Shown one piece after another: positions 43,299 through 53,300 of a stretch of DNA of 64,000 nucleotides (positions are counted from its first letter, which is position 1; every line of letters begins with the position of its first letter). The stretch is taken from positions 50,423-114,422 of the forward strand of contig JBMYTN010000009.1 in NCBI GenBank assembly GCA_049604415.1, read 5' to 3'. This stretch comes from JBMYTN01 sp049604415. Its GTDB lineage: Bacteria > Pseudomonadota > Alphaproteobacteria > Rhodospirillales > Rhodospirillaceae. The notes below the pieces were generated by a model. That model was not told the DNA's origin. It was given only the letters and a program-made list of their open reading frames with translations, and ran no database searches. Position numbers and translations under genes: made by a program.

Positions 43299-44521
43299 GG
43301 GTGAACTCCTTGATGCTCTCCTGGCTCAGCGGCACGTTTTGGGCGGTCTTGGGCAGGACCGCAGTCGCCGGATGAGCCCGTAGGAGAAGCGTGGGATATG
43401 AAAGGAACCGGGAACGCGAGGCTCCAGGGGTCAGCGATGGGATCCGCACAGGGTCCAGAACGGTGTCCGGCACGCACCGGGCCAACGTCTTTTACCGCAG
43501 CTTTGGGAAAGCTGCCCAATACATCAGCAACCCGCTCGGCGACAAGTCCACGCTTTTCCAAGTGACGGGCAACCTTCTCCGGCAGACCGGTCCCGGCAGC
43601 AGGCGCGGCAAACAACCACAAGACCATCCGTCCCGGGGCGGCCTCGCCATCGAGCTGCTCGGCAATGGCCTTGGCAGAGCCTGCGGTTTCGATCGGCAGG
43701 CGCAAGGCGTCGCGCCGGGCACGGTCCATCACCGCTTCGGACACGGAGGGGTCATGGACGATGACATCGGCGGATTCCAACAGGCGATGAGCCCGCACCG
43801 TCAACAAATCCGCATCGGCAAATTGGGCGGCGAGCAAATGGACCACCCGATCCCCATGGGCGGCCATCGGGTTGGGCGTGGCGGCCTGCTGGGCAAATCC
43901 ATCCATCAAATGCTCGGCTTGCTGCCGGGCGGTAGCGGGGTCACCCTCCAAAGCAGACCGAGCCGGAGCCCCGTCCATAAAGGCTTCCCAAAACCGCCGC
44001 CGTTCCTCCGCCGGGACCCGTTCTGCGACATCGCCGCGCAAATCTCCGGCCAAACGGGCCAAGCCGCCCAACCGAGTCGGCAACAGGCGATCAATGGCAG
44101 CACGGATCCGACGGGCCAGCACCGGGGATGTGCCCTCGGTGCCCACGGCAACCAAAACCGGATCACGGTCGATCACCGCCGGGGTCGTAAAGTCACATTC
44201 ACTGGGCTTGTCGACCACATTGACCAACAACCCGATTTGGCGCAGGCGATGGGCCAAGGCGATATCTGCCTGGGCATCCTCTCCAGCGATATAGACCACT
44301 TTGATGGCCGCAAGCGCGTGGTCGGTAGGCATGTCAGACAGCAAGGTGATCTGCCTAGCCTCGGCCATGCGCAGCAGAGCCTCATCGGCGATCTCCGCCA
44401 CAACCTGGACATCGGCCCCTGCCCTATGGGCCAGCCGTGCCTTGGCCGCAGCAGCTTCGGTGCCGCCGACGATCAACACCGGCTTGCCCCGAACCACAAG
44501 AAACATCGGCAAGGCTTTCAT
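43295..44521 (-). CDS. cysG: Siroheme synthase, precorrin-2 dehydrogenase/ferrochelatase with degenerate methyltransferase half
   Basis: About 408 residues. The N-terminal half has the CysG-B fold: LVVRGKPVLIVGGTEAAAAKARLA (NAD site), DFTTPAVIDRDPVLVAVGTEGTSPVLARRIR-type active-site segments. The C-terminal half (about 245-360) aligns with SAM uroporphyrinogen methyltransferase (DLLTVRAHRLLESADVIVHD; EAVMDRARRDALRL), but the GAGPGD SAM loop reads LLAAQFAD and the later motifs are missing. A separate uroporphyrinogen methyltransferase is therefore needed. ATG 44521 was chosen; a longer frame to 44668 looks non-coding. Confidence 0.8.
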   Translation of the reverse strand: MKALPMFLVVRGKPVLIVGGTEAAAAKARLAHRAGADVQVVAEIADEALLRMAEARQITLLSDMPTDHALAAIKVVYIAGEDAQADIALAHRLRQIGLLVNVVDKPSECDFTTPAVIDRDPVLVAVGTEGTSPVLARRIRAAIDRLLPTRLGGLARLAGDLRGDVAERVPAEERRRFWEAFMDGAPARSALEGDPATARQQAEHLMDGFAQQAATPNPMAAHGDRVVHLLAAQFADADLLTVRAHRLLESADVIVHDPSVSEAVMDRARRDALRLPIETAGSAKAIAEQLDGEAAPGRMVLWLFAAPAAGTGLPEKVARHLEKRGLVAERVADVLGSFPKAAVKDVGPVRAGHRSGPCADPIADPWSLAFPVPFISHASPTGSSGDCGPAQDRPKRAAEPGEHQGVHP

Positions 44522-44613
44522 CCAACCATCCTCACACGCTCCAAAACGGATTGCGCTGCACAAAGCACACAAAAAGACGCGGTTTCCGCAGTGCAGCAGT
44601 TTTGCTTCTGCTG

Positions 44614-44642
44614 ATTTCACATCTCGCAAGGCCATTGTCAAT
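44614..44642 (-). promoter_or_regulatory. Promoter candidate of the sulfate-assimilation operon
   Basis: On the minus strand TTGACA (44642-44637) is followed after 17 bases by TGAAAT (44619-44614; four of six matches). The start codon of siroheme synthase lies about 90 bases downstream. The nearby palindrome TCACATGTGA sits eight bases upstream of the -35. Confidence 0.4.
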
Positions 44643-44649
44643 ACATTTA

Positions 44650-44659
44650 TCACATGTGA
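44650..44659. promoter_or_regulatory. Palindromic operator candidate TCACATGTGA
   Basis: A perfect 10-base palindrome directly upstream of the -35 candidate of the sulfate operon, flanked by acattt and aatgt in near-inverted order. Position fits an activator site. The regulator is unknown. Confidence 0.3.
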
Positions 44660-44917
44660 AATGTACAATATTTTGTTATTACATTATTTTTGTGTATTTA
44701 AAGCAATCAACCCAAACGGTGAATGGGTCTTCCCCCTGTTCAAACTGACAGTTTATTTTAAAATATCAGGCTATTAACCTCAAACGTTCAGAGATTTGTT
44801 GGCCGTTAATCCACTGCTTTTGTCGACGAGAGCCACGAATGGTTGACAATTTTTCAGGGAGACTCATGGGAAATATCACCATTACCCATTGACCCCAAAG
44901 CCGACAAAATGTAACTC

Positions 44918-44929
44918 ATTGATATCAAT
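44918..44929. promoter_or_regulatory. TetR autoregulatory operator candidate
   Basis: ATTGATATCAAT is a perfect 12-base palindrome, 26 bases before ATG 44956 of the TetR-family gene, where an autorepressor site is expected. Prediction from sequence only. Confidence 0.35.
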
Positions 44930-44955
44930 AACGCGGTAAATAGGGTGTGAGTTGC

Positions 44956-45624
44956 ATGGCTCGATGGCAAAGGGACGACATTTCCTCTGATGCTTTGTTC
45001 AAGCAGAAGCGGGATACGTTGATCGCCGTGGCGGCGAAAGCCTTTGGCGACCGGGGCTATCATGCCACATCCTTGGACGACATCGCCAAAACCCTGAATG
45101 TCACCAAGGCCGCCCTTTACTACTATATCAGTGGCAAACAAGAGCTTCTGTTTGAATGCCATGGCATTCGGGTCGGCATGCTGGAAAACGCCTTGGAAAA
45201 AGGCCATGACGTCACAGGCAGCGGCTTGGAACGTCTTACCGGTTTTATTGACGCCTATGCCGCCAGCCTGGAACAGGAGATGGGCTGTTGTGCCCTGCTG
45301 ACCGAGGTAGCGGCCTTAACCCCGGAAAATCAACAGCACCTGTCGGCCCGGTCCCTCGCTGCAACCAATGACATTGAAGCCCTGGTTCGGGACGGGCTGC
45401 TGGATGGCAGCATCCGCCCGGATGTGGATCCGCCGATGATCACAGCCATGTTGCTCGGTGCCATGAACGCCATGCCCCGCTGGTATGCCCGCTTCCAGCG
45501 CGACCCCAATGCCGGTTCCGCCTCCGAACGCGCAAGCGGAGCTCCTTTGGGCGGTGGGGGCACAGGCTCTGCGCGCGATCAGATGGCCACCCTGATCACC
45601 AAGGGCCTTGCCAACCACATTTGA
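44956..45624 (+). CDS. TetR/AcrR family transcriptional regulator
   Basis: 222 residues. N-terminal TetR helix-turn-helix: LIAVAAKAFGDRGYHATSLD followed by DIAKTLNVTKAALYYYISGK. The ligand domain has CC at MGCCALLTEV and ends in a Gly/Ser-rich segment before QMATLITKGL. Resembles regulators of fatty-acid or acyl-CoA type in the HTH, but the ligand cannot be told. Divergent from the sulfate operon. GTG 44947 is an alternative start. Confidence 0.85.
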   Translation: MARWQRDDISSDALFKQKRDTLIAVAAKAFGDRGYHATSLDDIAKTLNVTKAALYYYISGKQELLFECHGIRVGMLENALEKGHDVTGSGLERLTGFIDAYAASLEQEMGCCALLTEVAALTPENQQHLSARSLAATNDIEALVRDGLLDGSIRPDVDPPMITAMLLGAMNAMPRWYARFQRDPNAGSASERASGAPLGGGGTGSARDQMATLITKGLANHI

Positions 45625-45653
45625 GCAGATTGTGGGGCACCGCACCCTAAAGG

Positions 45654-45709
45654 CTCACCGCACTTTGATTGCGTCAAAATACTCACCGTGTTTTGACTGC
45701 GTCAAAATG
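45654..45709. repeat. Tandem 28-base repeat with palindromic TTGAC-TGC-GTCAA core
   Basis: Two adjoining 28-base units (45654-45681 and 45682-45709), each starting CTCACCG and ending TGCGTCAAAAT. The second contains the perfect palindrome TTGACTGCGTCAA, the first one mismatch. It ends with ATGCTCTA, like the interspersed element at 36.5 kb. It lies between the convergent TetR and L,D-transpeptidase genes, so it may act as a terminator or mRNA end structure. Confidence 0.5.
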
Positions 45710-45711
45710 CT

Positions 45712-47712
45712 CTAATCTATCAAGGCAACCCGCGTATCGCCCAAGCGGGCGTCCAGGGCCTCTTGCAGGGCTTTGATGACCGATCCATTGCGATCATAGA
45801 TGTCCTCGCCAAAGCGCAAGCTGCCATCATCCTCGACCCAAGCGGTGAAATAAGACAGATGGACCGGCACCTTTTCGGTCAAGCTGACCACCTTTGGATG
45901 ATCCGCTTTGAAATCGCCATAGCGGGCATCCTGTCTGGATGTGAACCGGCTGAGAAGAAAATCGGCCACCGCTTCAGGCTGCTCCACCCGGATGCAGCCA
46001 TGGCTCACGGCACGGAAATCCCGAGAGAACACCCGTTTGGAATTGGTGTCATGCAAATAGACCGAATGGGTGTTCGGGAACATGAATTTGACCGTGCCCA
46101 AAGGATTGCGTGGCCCCGGTGACTGGCGCAGGAAATAAGACCGTGCAGCGTCTTCCACCTGCTCCCAATCGACAATGGATTTGTCGACGCCAACCCGATC
46201 GCCACCGCGCACAAAAACGGTGTAGCCCCGCTCGGCCAGATAGGTCGGGTCTTCCACTTGCTTGGGGATGATCTCCTCCAAGGCAATCGAATAGGGCACA
46301 TTCCAATAGGGATTGAACTCCATATATTCGATTTCATCCTGGAACAGCGGCGTTTGGTTCTTCTTTGAACCCACGGCCACTTTCATCCGTAAAGCGGTTT
46401 GGTCACCGTCATTCACAAACAATTGATATTGCGGCACATTCACCAGGAAATGGGTCTGCCCGAGATCCCGAGGCAAACGGCGCCAGGTTTCCATGGCGGC
46501 GATGATGCCGTCCAGCTTGTCCTGGGCAGACATGTTCAGCGCGGCCCGCGTGCGCGGTCCGATCACCCCATCATCGGTATAGCCATGGGCGGTTTGGAAA
46601 GCTTTGACTGCCTCGACCAAGCCCGGATCATACACCAGGGCCGGATCCGTACCCGGCGGCGGCGGAGCCGGAGCCTCCGAGCTTTCCGAGAGGTCAGGAT
46701 CCTCGGCGGCATCTTCAGAGACCGCCGCCGGAGCACGCACCGGGAAGCCTTCCAGAGCCAGACGGGTGCGCAGCTTTGGCATCTGATCAGAGACATCGCC
46801 GGGCTCGAGGGATTTGCCCGACGGGAAATCGGTGGGCCAGCCGCCTTTGGCGACAAAATGCTGGTACATCGCCCGGGCAGCGAGCAGACGCAAATATTGC
46901 GGTGAGCGCGGCAGCAAGTCGGATATGGCGGTGCTGTCGTCCTGCCCAGCCAGGACCACCCCATCGAGCAGGGCGGCAATGCTCAGCCCCTCCTCCTCGG
47001 CCAAGCGGTCCAGATCCTTGTCCGATTTCCGATCGGTCAAACCCAACAGGCGGTCCATGGCGAACAGCACATGGGTCAGGGACCGTCTGATATCCGCCAA
47101 GGGCACCGGATCTAGAAACGGATCATCATTGAGCCGCACCAATGCCCCGGGGGTGACATTGGGGTTGCCCGCCGTTTTCTGACCGCTCCCCGTGGCGTCA
47201 GGATCGGCGATCCCGCTTTCAAACGGGACCATGTGATTGATGAGGAGAACGTCTTTGGCGGGCAGCCCTTCCAGCTCTGCCATCGCCAACCCGGCTTGGA
47301 GCGCTCTTTCAATCGCGGAGGCGGACCCGTTCGGACCAGCGCGCCAAACCGGTTCGGACCAGCGATTGATGTAATAGGCTTTTACGGCTTCTGTCAGGGG
47401 TGCTTTGACGATCACATCATCCCAGTCCACAACCACTTGGTCTGGAGCAGAGGGGTCAACGGGCAAGGAAGGGACGGCTCCTCTGGCGACACTGCCAGTG
47501 TCCTCGGTCAGCCCTTCCAAAGGGCCAACAACGCTTTGCAGCGCCGTTTCTGGGGCCTGCTCCGTGGCGGTGGCCTGCGCAGGGGTGGATACAAACCCCG
47601 ATAGCCCGGCAAAAGCAGCCCCGGCCCATAGGGCGGAGCCCAACAGCGCCATCGACCAGGATCGCTCAGACACCAATCCCTGGTCCGTCGTCACTCGTCG
47701 TCCGCTCTGCAT
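45712..47712 (-). CDS. L,D-transpeptidase, YcbB/LdtD type
   Basis: 666 residues. Signal sequence MALLGSALWAGAAFAGLSGF to about AQA-T; an N-terminal scaffold domain (about 75-330); an acidic Pro/Ala/Glu linker (about 345-370); a peptidoglycan-binding domain (LVEAVKAFQTAHGYTDDGVI-GPRTRAALN); and the YkuD catalytic domain with SHGCIRV, catalytic C573. Makes 3-3 cross-links or attaches proteins in the periplasm. A 17-base palindrome lies upstream, and an LdtR-like regulator gene is present at 19.1 kb. Confidence 0.92.
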   Translation of the reverse strand: MQSGRRVTTDQGLVSERSWSMALLGSALWAGAAFAGLSGFVSTPAQATATEQAPETALQSVVGPLEGLTEDTGSVARGAVPSLPVDPSAPDQVVVDWDDVIVKAPLTEAVKAYYINRWSEPVWRAGPNGSASAIERALQAGLAMAELEGLPAKDVLLINHMVPFESGIADPDATGSGQKTAGNPNVTPGALVRLNDDPFLDPVPLADIRRSLTHVLFAMDRLLGLTDRKSDKDLDRLAEEEGLSIAALLDGVVLAGQDDSTAISDLLPRSPQYLRLLAARAMYQHFVAKGGWPTDFPSGKSLEPGDVSDQMPKLRTRLALEGFPVRAPAAVSEDAAEDPDLSESSEAPAPPPPGTDPALVYDPGLVEAVKAFQTAHGYTDDGVIGPRTRAALNMSAQDKLDGIIAAMETWRRLPRDLGQTHFLVNVPQYQLFVNDGDQTALRMKVAVGSKKNQTPLFQDEIEYMEFNPYWNVPYSIALEEIIPKQVEDPTYLAERGYTVFVRGGDRVGVDKSIVDWEQVEDAARSYFLRQSPGPRNPLGTVKFMFPNTHSVYLHDTNSKRVFSRDFRAVSHGCIRVEQPEAVADFLLSRFTSRQDARYGDFKADHPKVVSLTEKVPVHLSYFTAWVEDDGSLRFGEDIYDRNGSVIKALQEALDARLGDTRVALID

Positions 47713-47970
47713 GACCTTGCCCTCCTCCTGAAACCCTAATCCTGACCGCGAACCTCGGATTTACCGTTGGATGATGGGACGAGAGCGCCATGCCCTCGCC
47801 AGCCGATTTTGATTATTTTTTGTAACCGGAGCCGCCCTGAAGGGACGTTTCCAAATGCGTCGCCCCGTTTCAGAACGGTTCTGAAGAATACGGCGCTATG
47901 GGAAAACGAGGGAGCCAAGAGCGCAAGAAACCCCGCCAACCCGGTTTGGGCTGTGACCAAATGGACACAT
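47713..47970. other. Upstream region of the L,D-transpeptidase gene
   Basis: 258 bases, AT-rich near 47810-47830. Contains the palindrome described at 47869-47885 and the end of the preceding minus-strand gene at 47971. No gene seen. Confidence 0.4.
47869..47885. promoter_or_regulatory. Perfect 17-base palindrome, operator candidate
   Basis: TTCAGAAC-G-GTTCTGAA, perfect with 8-base arms, about 157 bases upstream of the L,D-transpeptidase start. It has the form of a dimeric winged-helix regulator site, and the LdtR-like protein encoded at 19.1 kb is a candidate. No copy was seen next to that gene. Confidence 0.45.
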
Positions 47971-49191
47971 TCAAGGGGTCGGGGTGACCTGTCCTTTTCG
48001 GTTTAAGGCCTCGCGCACCAACTGTAAATTGCGCAACCAGTCTTCCCGTGGGCTCTTTTCCAAGGTCACGGAGCGCTCCATAAGCTGGGCCGCCTGTTCC
48101 AGATTGCCGAGTCGATAGGCCACGACCCCCATCAAATGCAGCGCACCGGGATGGTCTGGGGCACGCTCGAGGGCTTTTTCCAACAGGGATTTGGCCGCAT
48201 CCACCCGACCGGAGCGCAACAGTGCCAGCGCGGCCATCACCGGGTCCTGCCGACGGGGCGCGCCGCCATTGACCAGAGAAGCTTGTCGCCCCCCAGCTTT
48301 GTCCGGCGCAGGCGGCACGGTCTTGAAGGCTTCGCGAATGCGATCTTCCCACCCCAAGCCAATGCGTTCGAACATGGCCTTGCAGGTGCCGACCGGATCA
48401 CCCAACAAAGTGCGCTTTTCGATCAGGCAAAGCCGACCGGGCAGCACATTCTGCCAATGGGCCAACAACCGGGCCTGACCATCCCACAACCGCTCGGCCT
48501 CTTCGCCCAAGCCCTTCGGCGCGGTTTCGTCATCTTCGGACGCCACCACCATCAGCGCATTCGGAAACAGCAAATGGGCAAACCCAACCAAGCCCGCATC
48601 CATTGACTGGCCATCCAGCACAAATTCAGCCCCGGGCTCTTCCTGTTGGATTTGGGCCAACAACCAAGTGGCGGCCTTCACGGAATCTTCCGCACTGAGA
48701 CCATTTAAGCTGTCGGGGAAGGGACGGTTCTGACCGATAGATTTGTCCCAGGCTTCCAGGGCCGTGGCCATGCGCGACATCAGCGCCAGCGGGCGTGAGC
48801 CTTGCACGCGGGAATGGGCACAAAGAATAGCCCGGATCCGCTTGGCCGTTGGACCCGCAGGCCCAACGAGGAAAATCGGCGTGCGGGAATGGTCGCCAAA
48901 GCCGTCCCGCTCCGCGAAAAACACCGGTGTCTGGTGGCTGATAATATGATCAATACGGTCCAACAAGACCCTCGGCCCTATGGAGTCCGCCGACATAACC
49001 GGCGTCTCGCGTTTTTCCTCGGCCCAGGGCGGCACCAAATTTGAGCCTAGTTCGATCCGGTTCGACCGCTCCGCAGCCCCTTGCCCAATGACCACCGTTT
49101 CCATCCCTACCGGGGCCGTCATCTCCGTCCATGAAAACCGGTTTGCCGATTTGGCCTGACCAGCGTTATGGTTGGGGGATGTGCCCGACAT
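47971..49191 (-). CDS. Sulfotransferase-like protein with C-terminal TPR repeats
   Basis: 406 residues. The middle part (about 105-295) has the layout of a bacterial sulfotransferase domain: a P-loop-like start TPIFLVGPAGPTAKRIRAIL where PRSGTT is expected, LLAHWQNVLPGRLCLIEKRT, and LGDPVGTCKAMFERIGLGWEDRI as in the PAPS-binding family ending. The PAPS loop is degenerate, so activity is doubtful. C-terminal residues about 315-385 are TPR repeats (ALALLRSGRVDAAKSLLEKAL; AYRLGNLEQAAQLMERSV). No signal peptide. Function unknown; an inverted version of TPR-sulfotransferase proteins. Confidence 0.55.
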   Translation of the reverse strand: MSGTSPNHNAGQAKSANRFSWTEMTAPVGMETVVIGQGAAERSNRIELGSNLVPPWAEEKRETPVMSADSIGPRVLLDRIDHIISHQTPVFFAERDGFGDHSRTPIFLVGPAGPTAKRIRAILCAHSRVQGSRPLALMSRMATALEAWDKSIGQNRPFPDSLNGLSAEDSVKAATWLLAQIQQEEPGAEFVLDGQSMDAGLVGFAHLLFPNALMVVASEDDETAPKGLGEEAERLWDGQARLLAHWQNVLPGRLCLIEKRTLLGDPVGTCKAMFERIGLGWEDRIREAFKTVPPAPDKAGGRQASLVNGGAPRRQDPVMAALALLRSGRVDAAKSLLEKALERAPDHPGALHLMGVVAYRLGNLEQAAQLMERSVTLEKSPREDWLRNLQLVREALNRKGQVTPTP

Positions 49192-49345
49192 TGTCCATCA
49201 ACAGGTTTCCATGGTAGCCATTCCGGTGGTCCAGGCCAAGGCTCGGAATGACCTTTGAGGAGATTTTTTTGTTGTATTCCATCCATTTGGTATCATTCAC
49301 AGCTCTGAAACGCCAGTTTACAGACCGTCACCAGGGTTACCAGAT

Positions 49346-50251
49346 GTGAACTATGATCATGCCTATCATGCCGGTAATTTTGCCGATGTTTTAAAGCATA
49401 GCGTGCTTTGCCTGGCCTTGGAGCATCTCAACCGCAAAGCCAAACCCTATTGCGTGATCGACACCCATGCGGGTGCTGGGCGCTATGCATTGGCCGGGGA
49501 AGAATCGCGCAAGACCGGGGAAGCGGCGCGCGGCATTGTCCGGCTGTGGGATCCCACCGCACCCTTTGGTCTGACCCAGGCCACATCCAGCCCGGCTTTG
49601 GCCCCCTATCTGGACTGCCTGAAGGCCTTTGGGGCCGAGTTTTCGCGATCGGGGGGCGTCCCAGACGACTATCCCGGATCGCCTTTGATCGCTCAGCATA
49701 TGATGCGGCCGGGCGACCGCCTCGTAGCCCATGAGCTGAAACCCGCCAGCCATGCGCAGCTGCGCGCCGCGTTGCGCACCCAATGGCACCAGGCCCGAGA
49801 CGAGGGACCCAAATGGACGGTGGAGGCCAGCGATGGCTACCAAACTCTGCGCGCCTTGCTGCCGCCCCCAGAACGTCGGGGGCTGGTGTTGATCGATCCA
49901 CCCTTTGAGCAAGGCGATGAGTTCACGCGCTGTTTGACCGCCCTGGCGGATTTTCGCAAACGCTGGGCCTCGGGCAGTCTGATCCTCTGGTATCCCCAGA
50001 AAAACATCCAAGAGGCTGATCTGTTTGTCTCCGAAGCCACCGCGCTGTTTGATGGCGCGCTGCACCATGTGATGCTCAATGTGCATCCGGGGCACCCGCC
50101 TTTGCGTCTGACCTCCTGCGGATTGGTGCTGGTTAATCCCCCCTTCGGGGTCACCCAACAGATGCCCCTGCTGCTCGACCAATTGAGCCTGTTGCTCGGA
50201 GAAAAAGGGAAAGCCCTGACCCATTGGCAAAAACCAAGCAAATCCTCCTAA
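49346..50251 (+). CDS. rlmJ: 23S rRNA (adenine-2030-N6)-methyltransferase
   Basis: 301 residues of the ComJ/RlmJ family: MNYDHAYHAGNFADVLKHSV at the N-terminus, IDTHAGAGRYAL SAM site, and catalytic DPPF in LVLIDPPFEQGDEF. Methylates A2030 of 23S rRNA. The start is GTG 49346. A single gene, followed 90 bases later by the hybrid kinase. Confidence 0.94.
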   Translation: MNYDHAYHAGNFADVLKHSVLCLALEHLNRKAKPYCVIDTHAGAGRYALAGEESRKTGEAARGIVRLWDPTAPFGLTQATSSPALAPYLDCLKAFGAEFSRSGGVPDDYPGSPLIAQHMMRPGDRLVAHELKPASHAQLRAALRTQWHQARDEGPKWTVEASDGYQTLRALLPPPERRGLVLIDPPFEQGDEFTRCLTALADFRKRWASGSLILWYPQKNIQEADLFVSEATALFDGALHHVMLNVHPGHPPLRLTSCGLVLVNPPFGVTQQMPLLLDQLSLLLGEKGKALTHWQKPSKSS

Positions 50252-50341
50252 ATCGGGTGTTGACTCCGCAGGTCGGATAAAGGGGAATACAGTTCGCATT
50301 TTGCGCGTTGTTCCCGCCCCCTAAAGAACGCTTCCGAACCC

Positions 50342-53300
50342 ATGTCCCTCAGCCCGTCTGACCCCGATGACAGCTTGTTGCGTGAGGCAGAAGCGGTCCT
50401 CAACGCGCTTGAAAAGGCTGATCGCTCGGCGCACCAAACCATTTCAGCCTTGGTGGATACGCTGCGGCGCAATGCACGCGAACAATCCAGACTGACCGAT
50501 GTGGCAGATCACCTGCAGCAGCAATTGATCACCTTGAACCATCAGGATCAGGATCGTGCGGTGTTGTTGGACGCGGTCCTGGACAATATGAGCGACGGCA
50601 TTGCCGCTTTTGATGGCGATGGGGTTTTGCGGCTGTGCAATCGGCGGATGATCGATTTGCTGCATTTGCCGGTGGGCAGCAATCCCATTGGCAGCCATCG
50701 CGGCGTGCTGGAGGCCCAGATATCCGAACGCGCCCGCACCCGTTTGGCCGCCACCGGGGAACGCCCGGAAGAAATCGAATTTCCCGATGGCCGCATTGTC
50801 CAGGTGCATAGCCGCTTCATGGGGGCCGGAGGCAATGCGGGTTCGGGGGCTGGTTCGGGGGCTGGTTCGGGGGCCGGTTCGAGCGGCGAGCCTGCGGGAA
50901 ACACCGGCGGTGAGATCGCCATCTATCTAGACATCACCGGCGAGCGGCGGCGGCAACGCCAATTGCTGGAAGCCCGACGTCAGGCCGAAACCGCCAGCCG
51001 AACCAAATCCCTGTTTCTGGCGGGCATGAGCCACGAAATCCGCACCCCCATGACCGGGGTGATCGGCATGACCGATCTGTTGCTGCGCTCGGACCTGACC
51101 GATCAGCAACGGCAATATCTGGGCACATTGAAATCCTCGGCCCGGGCTCTGCTGACCATCATCAATGACATCCTCGATTTTTCCAAAATTGAGGCCGGTC
51201 GGATGGTGCTGGAGGATGTGCCCTTCAAGCCCGAAGCCGTGGTCACGGATGTTGTGGAATTGCTGAAGACCTTGGCGGAGGAAAAACATTTGGCCTTTTC
51301 CTCCTCCCTGGAGGCTGAGGTCCCAACCCACATTATGGGCGACCCGCATCGGCTGCGTCAGGTTCTGTTCAATCTGTTGGGCAATGCCATCAAATTCACC
51401 GAGCGCGGCGCGGTGGTGCTGCGGGTCAAAGTGCTGGACCATTTGGCCCAGCGCTGGCGGCTGCGGTTCGAGATCCAAGATACCGGCGTCGGCATCCCAG
51501 AGGAGATCCAGGACCGACTGTTCCAACCCTTTGCCCAAGGCGACAGCTCCACCACCCGACGCTTTGGTGGCACCGGATTAGGCCTGGCGATCTGCCGCAA
51601 TCTGGTTGGGCTAATGGGCGGCACAATCGGATTGCGCTCCGCTGAAGGCATCGGCTCGCTGTTTTGGTTCGAGGTCCCCTTTGCCGATATCCCGGAAGGC
51701 GTTTCGACCAATCAATCTGCGGTGAGCGGTTTGCTGAGCGCAGCCACCTTGGCCAAGAAAAGCCCAGCCCCGGGGGACAGCCCCAAGCCCGATGACGACA
51801 AGGATGGCCTGCGCATTCTGGTTGCTGAGGACACGCCTGCCAGCCAGATGCTGATCCGCCATGAATTGGAAGCCCGGGGCTATCAGGTCGAGGTGGTCAG
51901 CACCGGACGCCAGGCCCTGGATGCCGTGGCCCGCTTTGGTCCACATTGTATTTTGATGGACATCCAGATGCCGGAGATGGACGGCATTGAAGCGACCAAA
52001 CGGCTGCGCGCGCTCAGCGGCCCCCTGGCCCGCCTGCCGGTGATTGGCCTGACCGCCGATATGAACCCGACCACCGCCGAGGCGTTGTTGTCCCAAGGCT
52101 TTTTGGCCGTGCTGCCCAAGCCCATCGACTGGGTCAGCCTGGACGATATGATCCGGGACGGCATCGCCTCTTTCCGGCTGCGGGAGGTCAGAACACCGCC
52201 CACCCCCCTGCCCGCCCATCTGATCGCCCCGGATGGCACCGATCCAAAAACCGGTATGAGCCTGACCGGTTCTGCGGCCAGCGCGCCACTGCCGCCATCG
52301 GACCTGCCGGAAACCCTGGTCCTGGCGGGCCAGAAAATGCCGATCCTGGAGACGCCGGACGAGCCTTTGATCGACCAGGATATTTTGGAGCGGATCCGGT
52401 CGGGCAGCGATCCGCAAACCTTTGACACCATGCTGAGCGCCTTTGCCGCTGGCTTGATCCAGCAGGCCGCCCGCGCCCGGGCCGCCCAGGAGCGCAATGA
52501 TGCCGATGAGTTTTTGCGCATGGTCCATGGCATTAAGGGCGTGGCGTCCAATTTCGGTGCCGCCCGCCTGGCCACTGTGACTCGATGGCTCCAGACCTCC
52601 GTGGATGCCGGGGCCATTCCCCGCCCAGAGCATATGATTGGCTTGGACAAGGTGGTCAATGAGACCTTGCAGGCCATGATCGGCGAGGATGCGCCTGGGA
52701 CCCAGACCGCATCTGGGGAGGGCGATGAGGTCGACCTCGCCCCCTTGGCCCAGGTGATGATCTTGGATGACACCCTGGCCAACACCATGCTGTTGCGGGC
52801 CTATTTAAGTGATGTGGCCGATGTGTCGACGGTTGGGTTCACCAATCCGCTGGAGGCCTTGCAATGGGCGCGAACCGGTTTGCCGGATCTGGTGCTGGTC
52901 GATCTGGTGATGCCGGATCTGGATGGCTTTGAGTTTTTGCGTCGGTTCCGGGCGTTGTCTGGCGGAGTGGATGTGCCCGTGCTGGTGGTCACGGCTCTGG
53001 AAGATGAAGATGCCAAACGCCGGGCCCTGGAAGAAGGGGCCTATGATGTGCTGCGCAAGCCGGTCAATCAGGCCGAATTTGTCGCCCGGACCCGCAATCT
53101 GCTCAATCTGCGCCAACGCCAGACCGAGCTCAAGCAAGCCAATCAGATCCTGGAGGAACATGCCCGGGATCTGACCGCCTTAAACGCCACCCTGGAAAAG
53201 GAAATCGACAGCCGACGCCAGCTGGAAGAAGAGCTGCGCCGGTTGGCGTCCTTCGACTCCCTTACCGGGTTGCTGGTCCGACGGCGGTTCCTGGAGCTGG

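Larger units (their letters stand above)
44522..44955. other. Divergent promoter region between sulfate operon and TetR gene
   Basis: About 434 bases, very AT-rich from 44630 to 44930, with no gene. It contains a minus-strand promoter candidate (44614-44642), the palindrome TCACATGTGA (44650-44659) just upstream of it, and ATTGATATCAAT (44918-44929) close to the TetR start. Confidence 0.6.
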
